Under the pieces are notes generated by a model that worked only from the letters and a program-made list of their open reading frames with translations, ran no database searches and was not told the DNA's origin. The position numbers and the translations under genes were made by a program. From positions 372,001-436,000 of the forward strand of contig JAGVRJ010000003.1 of assembly GCA_019059635.1 (NCBI GenBank): 64,000 bases of DNA, written 5' to 3'. The stretch is from Proales similis. Lineage: Eukaryota; Rotifera; Eurotatoria; Ploima; Proalidae. Shown piece after piece: positions 34,571 through 45,800 of this stretch (positions within the stretch are counted from its first letter, which is position 1; the number at the start of each line of letters is the position of its first letter).

Positions 34571-36866
34571 ATGAGTTTGCTTGAACAGAACTCGACGCCT
34601 TTTAAGGATCTCGAGCTTGTTTCCACGCTTCTCTATGCAGAAGGCAGTCAGAACTTGACGCAAAAAGTGATCAGATTCGTTCATTTCAATGATGTCTACA
34701 ATGTTGAGCCGGGACAAGCAGAGCCTGTGGGAGGTGCGGCAAGATTCGTTAGAGCAATTGAGACCCTCAAAGCGGCTGGTCCTTGCTTGGTGATATTCTC
34801 GGGAGATGCCCTAAGTCCGGCTGCGAGTAACTGCTGTGCTCGACTAATCAGGCAAAAGAGTTTTAATGACGTTCGGTTAAGTGAGCATTTTACTCGAAGG
34901 CAAGCAAATGATCGAAGTGCTCAACCAGTGCCACATTGACTGCGCCTGCCTGGGCAACCACGACTTTGGTAGGTCGACTTTGAGTGGACGCGTAGATCAG
35001 TCGAGCTGATCACCCTCTTGCAGACTTTGGCATGGACGTGCTGCTCGAGCGCCTCGAGGAGAGCTGCTTTCCCTGGGTGCTCAGCAACGCGCTCGACTCC
35101 GAGACCGGACGCCCGCTCGCCGACGTGCCCGACTCGCACGTCGTCGACTTTGAGGGCGAGCGCATCGGCTTCATCGGCCTGGTCGAGAGCGAGTGGATGG
35201 CCACCCTGTCGACCATCAGCTACGACGAGGTCGACTACGTGCCCTTCGTCGAGTGCGGAAACGCGCTCGCCAAACGCCTGCGCGAGCAGCAGGTTGCGCC
35301 CCCCTCCACTCTCCTCTACCGCGTCCTGCTGCTCACCTTTCCTCTCCAAGGGCTGTACGATGGTGGTCGCACTCACCCACATGAGGTGGCCAAGTGACTA
35401 TCAACTCGCCGAAGAGGGCCAAGGGATCGATCTGATTCTAGGCGGTAAATTTCAATTCTGAATGAATTGAACAATTCTTTTATCTGTTCGCCTGTTAGGC
35501 CACGATCACGACTACGGAGTCAAAAAGGTCAGTTACTGTCAGCAATCCAATCTCCAATCGTTGCCCTTTTCACGTTGATCCAGGTCGGCGAGAAATGGGT
35601 GGTCAAGAGCGGAACAGAATTCCGAGATTTGACTGTCGTTGACATGGTTAAGCGTAGCACAGATTGGATAGCAAATAGCATCAGACGGGTTTCGATTGAC
35701 TCGAGTATTGCTGAGGAGCCTCGAGTTCACCAGTCGCTCGAGGTCTACATGAGTAAGACAATAGTTGAGAAATTCAATTTGAATGCGACTGAATCGCTCT
35801 CACCAGAGAAGGCAAGCGAGTGCTTTGACAAGGTTCTGGGCGAGACCAGCGTTGATCTAGATGGACGATTTTCGACGGTCCGCACCCAAGAGACCAATTT
35901 GGGCAACTTCTTGTGCGACATTATGACCACCGCGATCGACGTTGACTTTGCGTTCATCAATTCGGGCTCGCTCCGCTCGGACATGATTCATCCAGCGGGC
36001 GAATTTAAAGTTCGCGATCTGAAAAAGATCCTCCCGTATTTGGGCGGGAGTGTAGTGCTCAGTTTGACTGGTGAGTGGATTAAGAATTCGAGCAGATAAA
36101 CGAGGCGATCTTAGGCTTAATTGAACATGGATTTTAGCGGAGAAGATCTTGCAAGTTCTGGAAAACTCAGTTTCTTATTATCCCGAGCAAGAGGGACGAT
36201 TTCTGCAAGTCAGCGGACTCTGCTTCAGCTTTGATCCAAAACAGCCTCCGGGACAAAGAGTCGACGCGTCGAGCGTTCTGGTCGAGAACGAACCACTCGA
36301 CCCAAATCGGGTGATTGCACGTGACCAGTCTGAGAGTGAGAGTTGACTTTGACTGCTTTCAAGACTTATCGAGCGATCACTATGGAGTACATGCACTTGG
36401 GCAAGGATGGCTTTGACTGTCTGGTCGACTGTCCAGTTTTGGTAGGTTCGCTTTAATCGGCTCAAACTGGTTCGGAAAAGAACTTGCAAAGGTTGACGCC
36501 GAGGACCTGCCAATAGTCTACAACATGGTGGAGAACCATTTTAGATCGATCGCAGCAGTCAAAAACGGAGAAGGCAGCAGCCGGTTCAGAGCGAGTCTGG
36601 TTCCTGTCCACTGGGTGAACATGTTGATTAGAAATTTGGAAGAGCCAGAGAGCAACAGCCCGGACGCAGGCGACCAGAAATTCGGCTTCTCGAGTGCCGC
36701 GTTCGCAGTCAATCAACTGCTCAAGTTCAAGAGCAAGGTGCTGAGTAAGGATGTGAGAAAGAAGATAAAACGCAGCGAAAAGTTCATTCAGACTATGATG
36801 GAGCTCGAGAAAGTGCCATTGAACGTCGCGCCTCGAATTGAGGGTCGAATTGTTCGCCTCGATTAA
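34571..36866 (+). CDS. 5'-nucleotidase/UshA-type metallophosphatase, tandem copy 2
   Basis: Paralogue of the preceding gene with the same domain plan. The ATG at 34571 opens a 36-residue leader without a clear signal peptide, then RFVHFNDVYNVEPGQ, FSGDALSPA, GNHDFDFG, ALTHMRWPSD and GGHDHDYG. The C-terminal nucleotidase domain contains NSGSLRSDMIHPAGEFKVRD and VSGLCFSFDPKQPPGQRV, a typical substrate-binding segment. The frame ends at TAA 36866. Introns occupy equivalent places in the conserved block, while flanking exons differ at many codons. No gene-breaking change was noticed, so both copies look functional. Confidence 0.85.
34894..35393 (+). repeat. gene-conversion-like tract, nucleotidase copy 2
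   Basis: Partner of 32126-32625. Nine substitutions and no indel in 500 bp. The second intron (starting GTTGCGCCCCCC) differs at only one base between copies. Confidence 0.9.
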
Positions 36867-37426
36867 ACCCAAGGTAACTGTAGGCATTCGTTCTCGGATG
36901 GTCTTTAACAAAAGAATAAAGAAAGAGTAGAAATGATCGACTGTCTCAAGTGCTTGAGAAAGTGTCTCTTCTTCAACTAATGAACGTCGTCGTTCGCTAA
37001 TTTTGATCGTTAGTCGACATTTGACAGTCTAGCGAGGCTTTGTTGGGCTGCTAAGCCGCCGATCGGCTAAAGCGGGCCACCTTTCTAAAGCGTTTAGCTT
37101 CGCAATAGGTACACATTAGGACAACAATCAGGTCGTGGCTGTGGTCAGCGAAAGAGCGATGAGGAGGCCTATTATTACAATGACCGATGCTATGAACTTT
37201 AATTAATTGACGGTGCGGACACGAGTCATAATGAATTATTTGGGAGAGGAGCTGTTGTGAGAAGAGGACACTTATACGCCGCCGATCTGATTAGGGGCCG
37301 AGCAAATTGCAAGTTGAGCGAATAGTGCGCGAGCGAAAACCTATTCAACAGCCAGTCAGGCTCCAGCACTTTAAAGCCAGCCAGTTGCCAAAGCAAGAGA
37401 GCGATCGCCTCTTCTCCAACTAAAGA
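36867..37426. other. intergenic between nucleotidase copy 2 and M6
   Basis: About 560 bp. AATAAA at about 36914 probably ends nucleotidase copy 2; the remainder is upstream sequence of the M6 gene. No other gene recognised. Confidence 0.5.
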
Positions 37427-38366
37427 ATGGTCGACTCGAATCGATTTGCCGACCAGAGCAAGGCGCTCTGGGATCAGAGCTATCTCAGCAGCGACAATCT
37501 ACGCAGTCGACTGAACAAAAATCGCCACCAGAGCTGTTTTAGCCGATGTCCGTTCGCCTCGATCATAGCCACGTTGCTTACAATCTGCGGCACGGGCGTC
37601 TTCTGTGGCTGCTTGTACCGGGCGCTCTCAATCACCACTGACATGTTCTCGACCGCGTTCAAACTTGAATTTCAATTTGACTTTGGCAAAGTGATTCAAA
37701 TGATCGTGATCATTGTCTCGTCCATAATGGGCAGTCTGGCGTTGATTCTTCTGGTAGTCGGCAGTCTGGCCACGGGCGCCACACGCACCCAGATCTATAC
37801 TGGCTTTCGCTCTCGACTCGGCGGCCAAATTTCAACAGGCTTTTTCACCGTGATCGTCTACACTCTGCTGATAATCTGGATCCTAATCGCCTGTCTGCTC
37901 ATCGTGCCCATCATATCCTACTACATATTGATGAAGAACTGCGAGATCAAAGCGGCCCAGATAAACAACCACGCCGTGCAGAAGCTGGACGAGTGCCTGT
38001 CTCTACTCAACTATGGCATAGAATTGTCGCAAACGAAAATATCCGTTTGCTCAAACGAGCTGATCTTGTTCTGCAATCAGGTGAGTTGGCAGTCGCATGT
38101 TGAACGCTTCTGGCACAGACTTGCAAAAACGCGCTTTAATTTAGGGCAAAGAAGCCGGGCCGCTGTTCATCGCCGCTTTTCTGGCCAACGTGCTAATCGT
38201 GCTCGGGTTGATTCAGTTTCTCTGCTGCCTGGTGGCCAACTACGCACACATCAGGGCCGGAGTAAAGCTCAAGGATTACGAGGACGCAATCAAAACCGAG
38301 CTCGATCTACGCAGCGCCGGGTTTCCGGGCCTTGTGGGCATGAATTCGAAAAACCTTGACTTGTAA
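37427..38366 (+). CDS. M6: M6 / proteolipid protein (PLP-DM20-GPM6) family tetraspan membrane protein
   Basis: Four-pass plasma-membrane protein related to myelin PLP and neuronal GPM6A/B, and to fly M6. Exon 1 is 37427-38080 and exon 2 is 38145-38366, joining in frame to about 291 residues. The hallmark CPFASIIATLLTICGTGVFCGCLYRAL-type first helix lies at about residues 43-70. Helix 2 (VIQMIVIIVSSIMGSLALIL), helix 3 (FFTVIVYTLLIIWILIACLL) and helix 4 (in exon 2, LFIAAFLANVLIVLGLIQF) follow. The second extracellular loop carries four Cys, as expected for the family's two disulfides. The N-terminal 40 residues before helix 1 are longer than in vertebrate members. Both tails would be cytoplasmic. 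Confidence 0.85.
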
Positions 38367-38672
38367 ATTAACCTCGTCTCCTTCTCACTCCTGTCCATCC
38401 TTGTTCTATTCAAACTCTGCTCTGAGTTCTGTTTCTCCGTGTTGAACTTTTTCTTAATTTACAAAGTCGCCCAATAACGAATAACTGAATACGTTTTAAT
38501 GAATGCGCGACTGAATGAAATTTTCTAAAATAAAAAAAACAGCGCAGAAATTCACCAAAAACGACGTGGCCCCTAAATGGCTCATCTAGTAGAAATGGGC
38601 GCCTGGTTGTCAATGGCAACATTTATGTCAAGTCGGCTATAAGAGACGGGATCGAGAGTTGAGCTGCGCTAA
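38367..38672. other. short intergenic between M6 and PDXDC1
   Basis: About 305 bp; AATAAA-like sequence near 38529 (M6 poly(A)). No gene seen. Confidence 0.5.
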
Positions 38673-41600
38673 ATGGAGGCAAAAGACCAAGAGGCGAACT
38701 CGACTGAACAGAGTCAACTGGTGGCTGTGGACACCGAAGCCAACAGCCGGCAGCAGGCAGTCACAGGCAAAGATGAAGCTAAAGCGAGCAAAAGAAAGCC
38801 TGTGTCGGCCGAGGAGAAAGACTTTTATCAGATGCAGGTTCACACAGCCTTTCAGTCTCTCGTCTCTCCTATTCTCAAACTGCGCGAAGGCGTTTCTGGG
38901 CGGAATGATGGACGACATTGACCACCAGGTCATGAATACGTTCAAAGAGATTGAAAACATGGAAAAGTGAGCGATCGAGCGAGCACCTTTGACATGTCTG
39001 GCTCCTCAACTGACTATCTCTAAGGGAGCTGAACAAGGACAATGTGAGAGCGCAGTACGAGCGTTGGGTAGCCCACGTGCCTAAAGCTCTTCGCCAAGGG
39101 TAAGTAATCAGATAGAAGTGAACTAGTCCCTCAGCCGTAAATGAACAGTTGATGCAACCAAAGCAAAACAATCGACGAATTAATGAACGCGTTCAAGAGA
39201 ATAATGAGCGAAACGCTCGGCTCGGCTGCCGGCCGGGAAGAAAGTGAGAAGCAAGAGGAGGGCCACAGTTCAGACAATGAGGGACCAGACGAAAAGATGG
39301 TCACTCAAGACGAGCTCAAACACGTTCTGATCAGAGCGACCATGCTGGCGAACAAAATTCGTGTCGAGTTTGCAAGGAGCAAGCAAAACGCTCTCGTCGA
39401 TGTGGCAGTGAGAATCTACGACGATCTGAATCTGTGGCTCACCCGACTCTTGCGGTAACCCAGCTGACCCGGTTGAGACACTAGATCGCGTTCAACAAGA
39501 CCGTTCTAGGTTCGAAAATGGAACGCTGCTCTTTCATGAGAAGCGAGACGAAGGTGCGATAAGAATGGCGCATCTGACCATTTGCATCAAGCTACGCGCC
39601 TACCACGAGGAGGGCTTCGAAGCATTCAAAAAGTTTCCGATTGTTTACATTAGTCCGATATCACGCTATGCGCACGAAGAGAGCCGGGAAGAGATGGCGT
39701 TCAGGGTAGACGTTCGTTTCCACCCGGCCGATTCGTTCATTTCTAATTTGAATCTCGACTTAAGTTGGGCCTGCCAGTCAAATGTCTGAAAGTTGTTGAG
39801 AGCGACGAGAGCTCAGGATTGACCAACGAAATGGTAACTGCCGCTCAGCTTGCTCGAGTCGAGACCAAAACAGATTGAGCTTTTTCAAGGATCTCGCCGA
39901 ATTAATCAAAGCCATCGAGACAGACCGAGCGAACGGTTGCCTGCCGGTGATGATAATCGCCAGCTCTGGATCAGAAGTGTGCGGCCGAAGTGATGACATT
40001 GAATATCTCAATCACATATCGACCAACTATCGCCTCTGGCTTCACGTCGAAGGCGTTTTCCTGTCCAGTTTGGTGCTCAATTCCATACCGACAAAGATAA
40101 TTGTGAGCCGTCGCATAGCTTGATTTCGATTTGTATTCAACTCACATTGAATAGCCGGTATGCTCCGGAGACAGCATCACTCTTGACTTTGAGTCGTGGC
40201 TCGGCGCGCCCGGTCTTTCCTACATCGTAAATTGAACTTGACTCTCGAGCTGCAAATTTACCCGTCTCCGGCCCTTTTTTCAATAGACACTCTATCGAAG
40301 CACCGAGTCGTCCAATCGGCACATTCAGCCGTTCAACAGCGCGTGGAGCACGTTGAGAAATTGCCTGCCGCACTGGTTCACTCTACAACTTCTGGGACAC
40401 GAGCGAATCGCCAATCGTATTCAACACACTTACTTGATGGTCTTTTGCCCATTTCTGCCTCGCATTTCTCACCTCATTTTCCAACAAAACCTTTCAAGGC
40501 CGAACGGCTGCGTGAGATCTTCGCTAAGCACCAGCCCGCATTGAGAATCATTGTAAATATTTTTAGAAAATTTCCATTTTCATTTGCGATGCCAATCGAA
40601 TCGTTCGATGTGTCAGGATTGCAACAGCGCAAAAGACACGCCGAACGTTATCAGGCAAGCCGGAATCCAAGTGATCCTGGTCAACACGCTCAACTATCTG
40701 GTAACGTCCGACGAAGAACTCAGTTGGGAGTCCACAGTGACACTTTCTATCCAGAGTCACATAAAAACCACTAATCCAGTTGTGCTGGTGAAACTCAACG
40801 AAGAAATGGTCGCCGAACGAATGACTCTGGCGTTTAAGAAAGAAAGCGAGAAGCCGAAAAATCCTGTCAGAGATGCGTTCTTCAAAATGATGCACGACAA
40901 CGAGCCGTTTGACGTGAGCGACCATCGAGTGATGCCCGAACAGGCTCAGGAGCCCTCCAAGGTCGGCATCGATCCGGACGCGGAAGATTACACAGACGCT
41001 CTCACTTGTTGGGTGAGAGAGAATATTGTGCTTGACCCTTTCAATGTTTCACTCGCTATTTAGCTTTACGATCGTCTGCAAACATTTTCGCCCAAAATTC
41101 AATTTCAAAAAGAATTCATTGACGGCATCGGAGAGTGCATTGTCTACTCGGCCATCGAGGAAGTGAATGTCAAAGAGGCCGATCTCGAAGATCTGAAGTT
41201 GATCGAGAACCGGCTCAAAGAGACAATCGTGAGCCAATTGATTCTTCTTTTTTTTGTTGGCAAATCGTATTTAGCTTTATTTAATGAATTCGATCAGGAA
41301 CTAGTCGAGTCGACAATTCAGTGCAGAGCGTCTCTAGATTTAGAACTCAAGCATCACCCGCAGCTGGAGACGGTCAGCATCAATCGAGTGCAAGGCGTGG
41401 GCGTCATTAGATTTCTGGCGCGTGAACATGAGTTGAAGTCAACTGAGCGGTCAGACTCGAATCAAGATGATCCAATAGCGAGCACCAAGAGTGACCAAGA
41501 GGACAAATCTGATGAGCCGGGCCAAAGTGAACAAACGGAAGAGGTCAATATTGGAAAGGATTCGATGCCTGATGTTTCGAAATCTCGCGAGTTGAATGAG

Positions 41601-42139
41601 AAGCTGGCCATCAAAATGAATGTGAACGGCTTTGCGTGTGAATTCATTCAGAGCGAGGATGGCCGCTTGTGGGGAGTAAAAATTGGAATGGTCGACAATC
41701 TGGAGCAGCTGAGGAGCTTGCTACATCGAATGGAAGAGTTAGGACAAGCGATCGATCAAGAGCTGAAGGTGAGCCTCGCTTTCAATAAAACACCTGGCCG
41801 TCTCGAACAAAACAAACCAAGGAGCTGGAAAAATTGGCCAAACTTACTCAAGAAGGAATCGAGCGAGCAAACAGAGAGCTCTGTCTGATCAAAGAACAGA
41901 CGGTTGCTTCAAGCGTAAGTGTCCAGCCTGTCCTACATGATTTGTGCAAGAGCTGAACTTGATCGATTAAGAGCCTTCTGAATCAGATTCCGGTTGTTAA
42001 CGGATGGCTCGGCTGGATCGGCAGGCAGGAGAGGCGAGCAGCTCCTTTGGGACGTGCTTTTGACTTGAACTCGGGCCAAGTGAGGTCGACTGAGTGTCTT
42101 TTGAAATCGAAAGCCGAAGATGCTCCACAACCAGCTTGA
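38673..42139 (+). CDS. PDXDC1: PDXDC1-like pyridoxal-dependent decarboxylase domain protein
   Basis: Member of the group II decarboxylase fold family, related to human PDXDC1. The ATG at 38673 begins MEAKDQEANSTE; the gene is split into many small exons. Family-specific stretches are recognisable: LWLTRLLRFENGTLLFHEKR (across an intron near 39457-39510), KFPIVYISPISRYAHEE, GCLPVMIIASSGSEVCG, YRLWLHVEGVFLSSL, DSITLDFESWLGAPG and, near the C-terminus, SLLNQIPVVNGWLGWIG. The position where active group II decarboxylases have His-Lys (the PLP Schiff base) reads Glu-Ser here. Stop TGA is at 42137-42139. Human PDXDC1, as I recall it, also lacks the canonical His-Lys. Convergent with MADD. Function is poorly known even in mammals. 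Confidence 0.88.
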
Positions 42140-42886
42140 GCTTGTTGTTTTCGGAAAAATACATCATCCAAATAGGCGCCCACGAATTCAGCTTGAACTC
42201 AGCCCTATTGCTGTTTTGCTTCTTAAATTTTGAGATGAACGAATTTCTGGCGTCTACTTTAGGAGGTATTTATTTTTGAATGAAGGTTGAATACGTAAAT
42301 AAAGGAAACAATAAATAAAGCAAATAGATAGAAGGGAAGGGGAAGAGAGGGAGATGAGATTGCTTGTCGTTGGACTATGGTTGGGCTAAAAATGAGGCCG
42401 GTGCTGTTCACTTTCGGTTCGAACAGATCGGACTGCAAACCTGACCGCTAGATAAAAATGAGAAAACAAAGCGTAAATAGTAGACGAACAAATTAGCAAC
42501 GAGAATAAGATTCTAAGATGACTGTGTTGGCTTCTTATTTCTGACTGTTTGAAGACTTTCAATTGACTGTTGTGCTGTCAATCTCGCCGGCGGCCATGAA
42601 CGAGAACATGCAGAGCACTGCGTAGCAAAGTTGATTTGCCTTTACAAGTTATTGTTTTTGGGTGTTAAAATTTGCTCTCAGGCGTTTTTGATTATTAGTT
42701 TTCTAATTTACACGGGAACAAATAAAAACAGCAAGCAGAAGAGGAACAACAGAAAATCACAAACCAGAATACGGAACCGAGGTCACAATTACAGAGAACG
42801 AAACGCAGAAAGAAAGAGAAGAGAAGCTGGCGCATATGCCATCCCGAATGAGGACTGCACTGGTCTCGAATAAAGCACCGGAAAGC
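42140..42886. other. intergenic between convergent PDXDC1 and MADD 3' ends
   Basis: About 750 bp, with AATAAA-type motifs (about 42298 and 42312 on plus) and A/G-rich stretches. Both 3' UTRs must end here. A purine-rich segment at about 42320-42356 is low complexity. No gene recognised. Confidence 0.5.
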
Positions 42887-45800
42887 TCAGTTTTGCGCGA
42901 GCTTTGATATCAATATGCTGACGACGCGATGAAACGTAAATATGGCTTGAGACGCCTGAACCCGCAACAACAGAAAAAACAACAACGACGAAGATAGACA
43001 AACGAGACGAAAACATTTTTGTAACAAAACAACAAACCAACAACAGAGTCGGATCACACTTACCATGTTTGACTTGTACTTGCGTTCGACGAGCTGTTTG
43101 TTCTTGATGTCTGCGCATTAAAAAAAAAATTAGAACTGATTGCGGCATTGGAAAACCGAATCGAACAAGATGCTCACCGAACTCTTCGAGCATGAAAATG
43201 TCTTCTTTCAGGGTGGTGCACTTTTTCACTCGCGTCAACTCGATGAACTCCTTTGAAGATGAGAGAGAGAGAGAGCTCAAGAAGCTAGTTTGGAGCAAAT
43301 ATGTGCAGCGAAAACAAACCGTCTGGTCGGCGAATGTTATTTTCAGGCCGTCCATGGTGATTTCAAGCGTTCCGTTTGCGTTGCTGTCGAGGTCAATTAT
43401 TGGGAATTTGCCGTTCACTTCGACTCCGTTTGCGGGCACTGGCTCGGCGCTTTTGCCTTCGTTCAAGCGACAAACAGCCTTTTCCATTGCGTTCTTGATT
43501 GCGAAATACAAGTCGCGGCACTGTGTTCAAGTCGAAATTAGAAACGCTTAGGCGTGTCGCGTTCGATCAAAAGCAGCGCACCTTTTTGGTGTAGAACTTG
43601 TTCATTTCGGTCTCGCCTTCGTTCTTGTACCAGAGACACAAGACTTTTGTCTTGGGACAGTAGGTCATGTTGACCAGCTTTTCGAACCACCAGCGTTGAA
43701 ATATCTCGCCCTTGACGCTGCGCAATATCAAGCAGTCGTCGCCGACCTCCATGAACAATATGTCGCTCTTGTTGTCCGTGCCACTGTGAACGGCGAACGT
43801 CTCTTTTTTCATTAGGCGACTCCCGACCGGCCGAATGTCGACTTCGTTGCCGTTCAGCTGCTCGAGGCACTCAATCAAGTCGGTCACTTGCTGACTCATG
43901 GCCAAGCCAATGTGACACTTGCCGAGCATTCGCCTCAACTTTCGCTTTATCTCGTCCTTGCTCACTTTCATCATGATCATGAACGCGACCAGATTGTAGA
44001 GCATCACGGCCAGCAGATGGTCCTCTTCCAGCTCAAGTCGCTTGCGCTCTGGAGTGCTGAGGTGGGTAAAACGCTCCATCATCTCGGACGGTCCTTGGTC
44101 CAGGCCGATGATGTCTCGCTCTTGGGCGACTGCGTCTAGAAACACGTCTTCCCAAAACTGCATTTGATCCCACAGGGGACTCCTTGAGTTGTTCACCAAC
44201 AGCTCAAACAGATAGAAGCGTTCAGCTGTTGGCTGCTGCTGCTGACCAGCGGCTTGAGTTGGTAACGGAGCCACCTGAATAAGCCGTCCCTTGTTAAATC
44301 TAAAGCCAGTCGAATATTTTGTCTTTGACACGGGAACACCCAGCCATTGGTCAGTGCTACTCGATTCAGGCGACTGCGATTCCTGAACGCTTCCCACCTC
44401 TTCTGCGCCTGTATTCTCCTTTTTCGGCACTATTGAATGATGGCTGAGCTTCATTTCAGTTTTCCTTTCACTTTCGCCCTCCAAGCTCGAACGGCCGCTG
44501 CTCAGTTTGGCTGCTCTCTCGCTTGCCTGATTCTTCTTTGCATTGCTCTTCTCCTCGGCGATCGGCTCTTTAAAATTAAAAAATCGTCAATTCAAGAGCA
44601 ATATGAAATGGTTCTACATTAAGACGAGCAAACGCTGTTCAACTAAGCAATTTAGACAATCACGACAAAGCAAAAGAAGACAAGAATCAGAACCAAAACC
44701 AGATATGAACGCCAACACAAGCCAACACACGTGATTTATACTTTTAATTTGGGGAGTCGAAGGTGAGTCAAAACTACTGGTTCGATCGCTGCTTTCTTGG
44801 GACGAGTTAAATGAGAAGACGGACGAGTTTGACGCAATAGAGTTGACTGTCTTCCTCAGAGCCGAGTTCAACTGGGAGCCGGGCGAGCTCACGTTGCTTT
44901 TAAGACCCTTTGTGAAGCTGTTTAGCTTCGAGTTGGACCACAGCGAGCCTATTTTGTTCAATCATTGACACACAGATTAGAATTGAGGATTTTTTGCCAC
45001 ATTCAGACACGAGTAAAATGTTCAATGTGAATCATAGAAAGAGAGCGGAGAGAAGAAAGCGAACTATTCTCACCTAATTGACTGACGATGCTGCCGGTCG
45101 ATTGAATTTCGAAATTTTGCTGCCGAGTCTGCTTGCCTGAGGCCGATTGAGTCCGATTAAGACTTAGACGAGTTGGAGAGGGCGTGACGCGTGATTTGGC
45201 CAAGTCCGGCTGAGCGAGATTCTCGCGGCTGCTGAATGGGCTCATGCTGCGCTCTGAGGAGGGCGTCAGATTTCCGTCGCCTTTGCCACTCTCGTTCCTC
45301 ACGTAGTAATAGCTGTGCGCAATCTCGAGAAGCTGGAACGCGCTGGCCATGCCCCCGAGGCCGTTGTTGGCATAGGTCTGCTCCAAGCCCTGGACAATGG
45401 CAGTCAGCGTCTTGGCCATTCCCTTGAACACGTTCTTGTCGAGTTTTATCTCTTCGATGTGCTCCTCGTCGTTGGCCAGCTTTTTGTCCAGAGAAACATT
45501 CAGACGACTGAGAAGGAAATTTCTATAATTCTCGTCTTCCATCAAGCGTTTGACTCGATTGAATTTGAGCCAGCCGATGCCTTGGCCGTCCATGACTGCA
45601 GACGCGACCTCTTTTAGGAACAACTGGTTCTCAGCGTCTGACTCGTTTTCTTCGTTCTCAGAGCCAGTCATGGCCGATATGGACGCTGAAGCTGCTGCTT
45701 CGATCGAGTCCCTAGTGGTCACTTTTCTTTTGAACGAACCGCCGATGCTCATGTTGGATATAGAATTGGATAAGATGCCTGGGCGGCCGAGTGTCTCGGG

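Noticed and set aside
37201-37426. Possible tRNA or small RNA upstream of M6
   Set aside because: No cloverleaf or conserved A/B boxes could be made out by eye.
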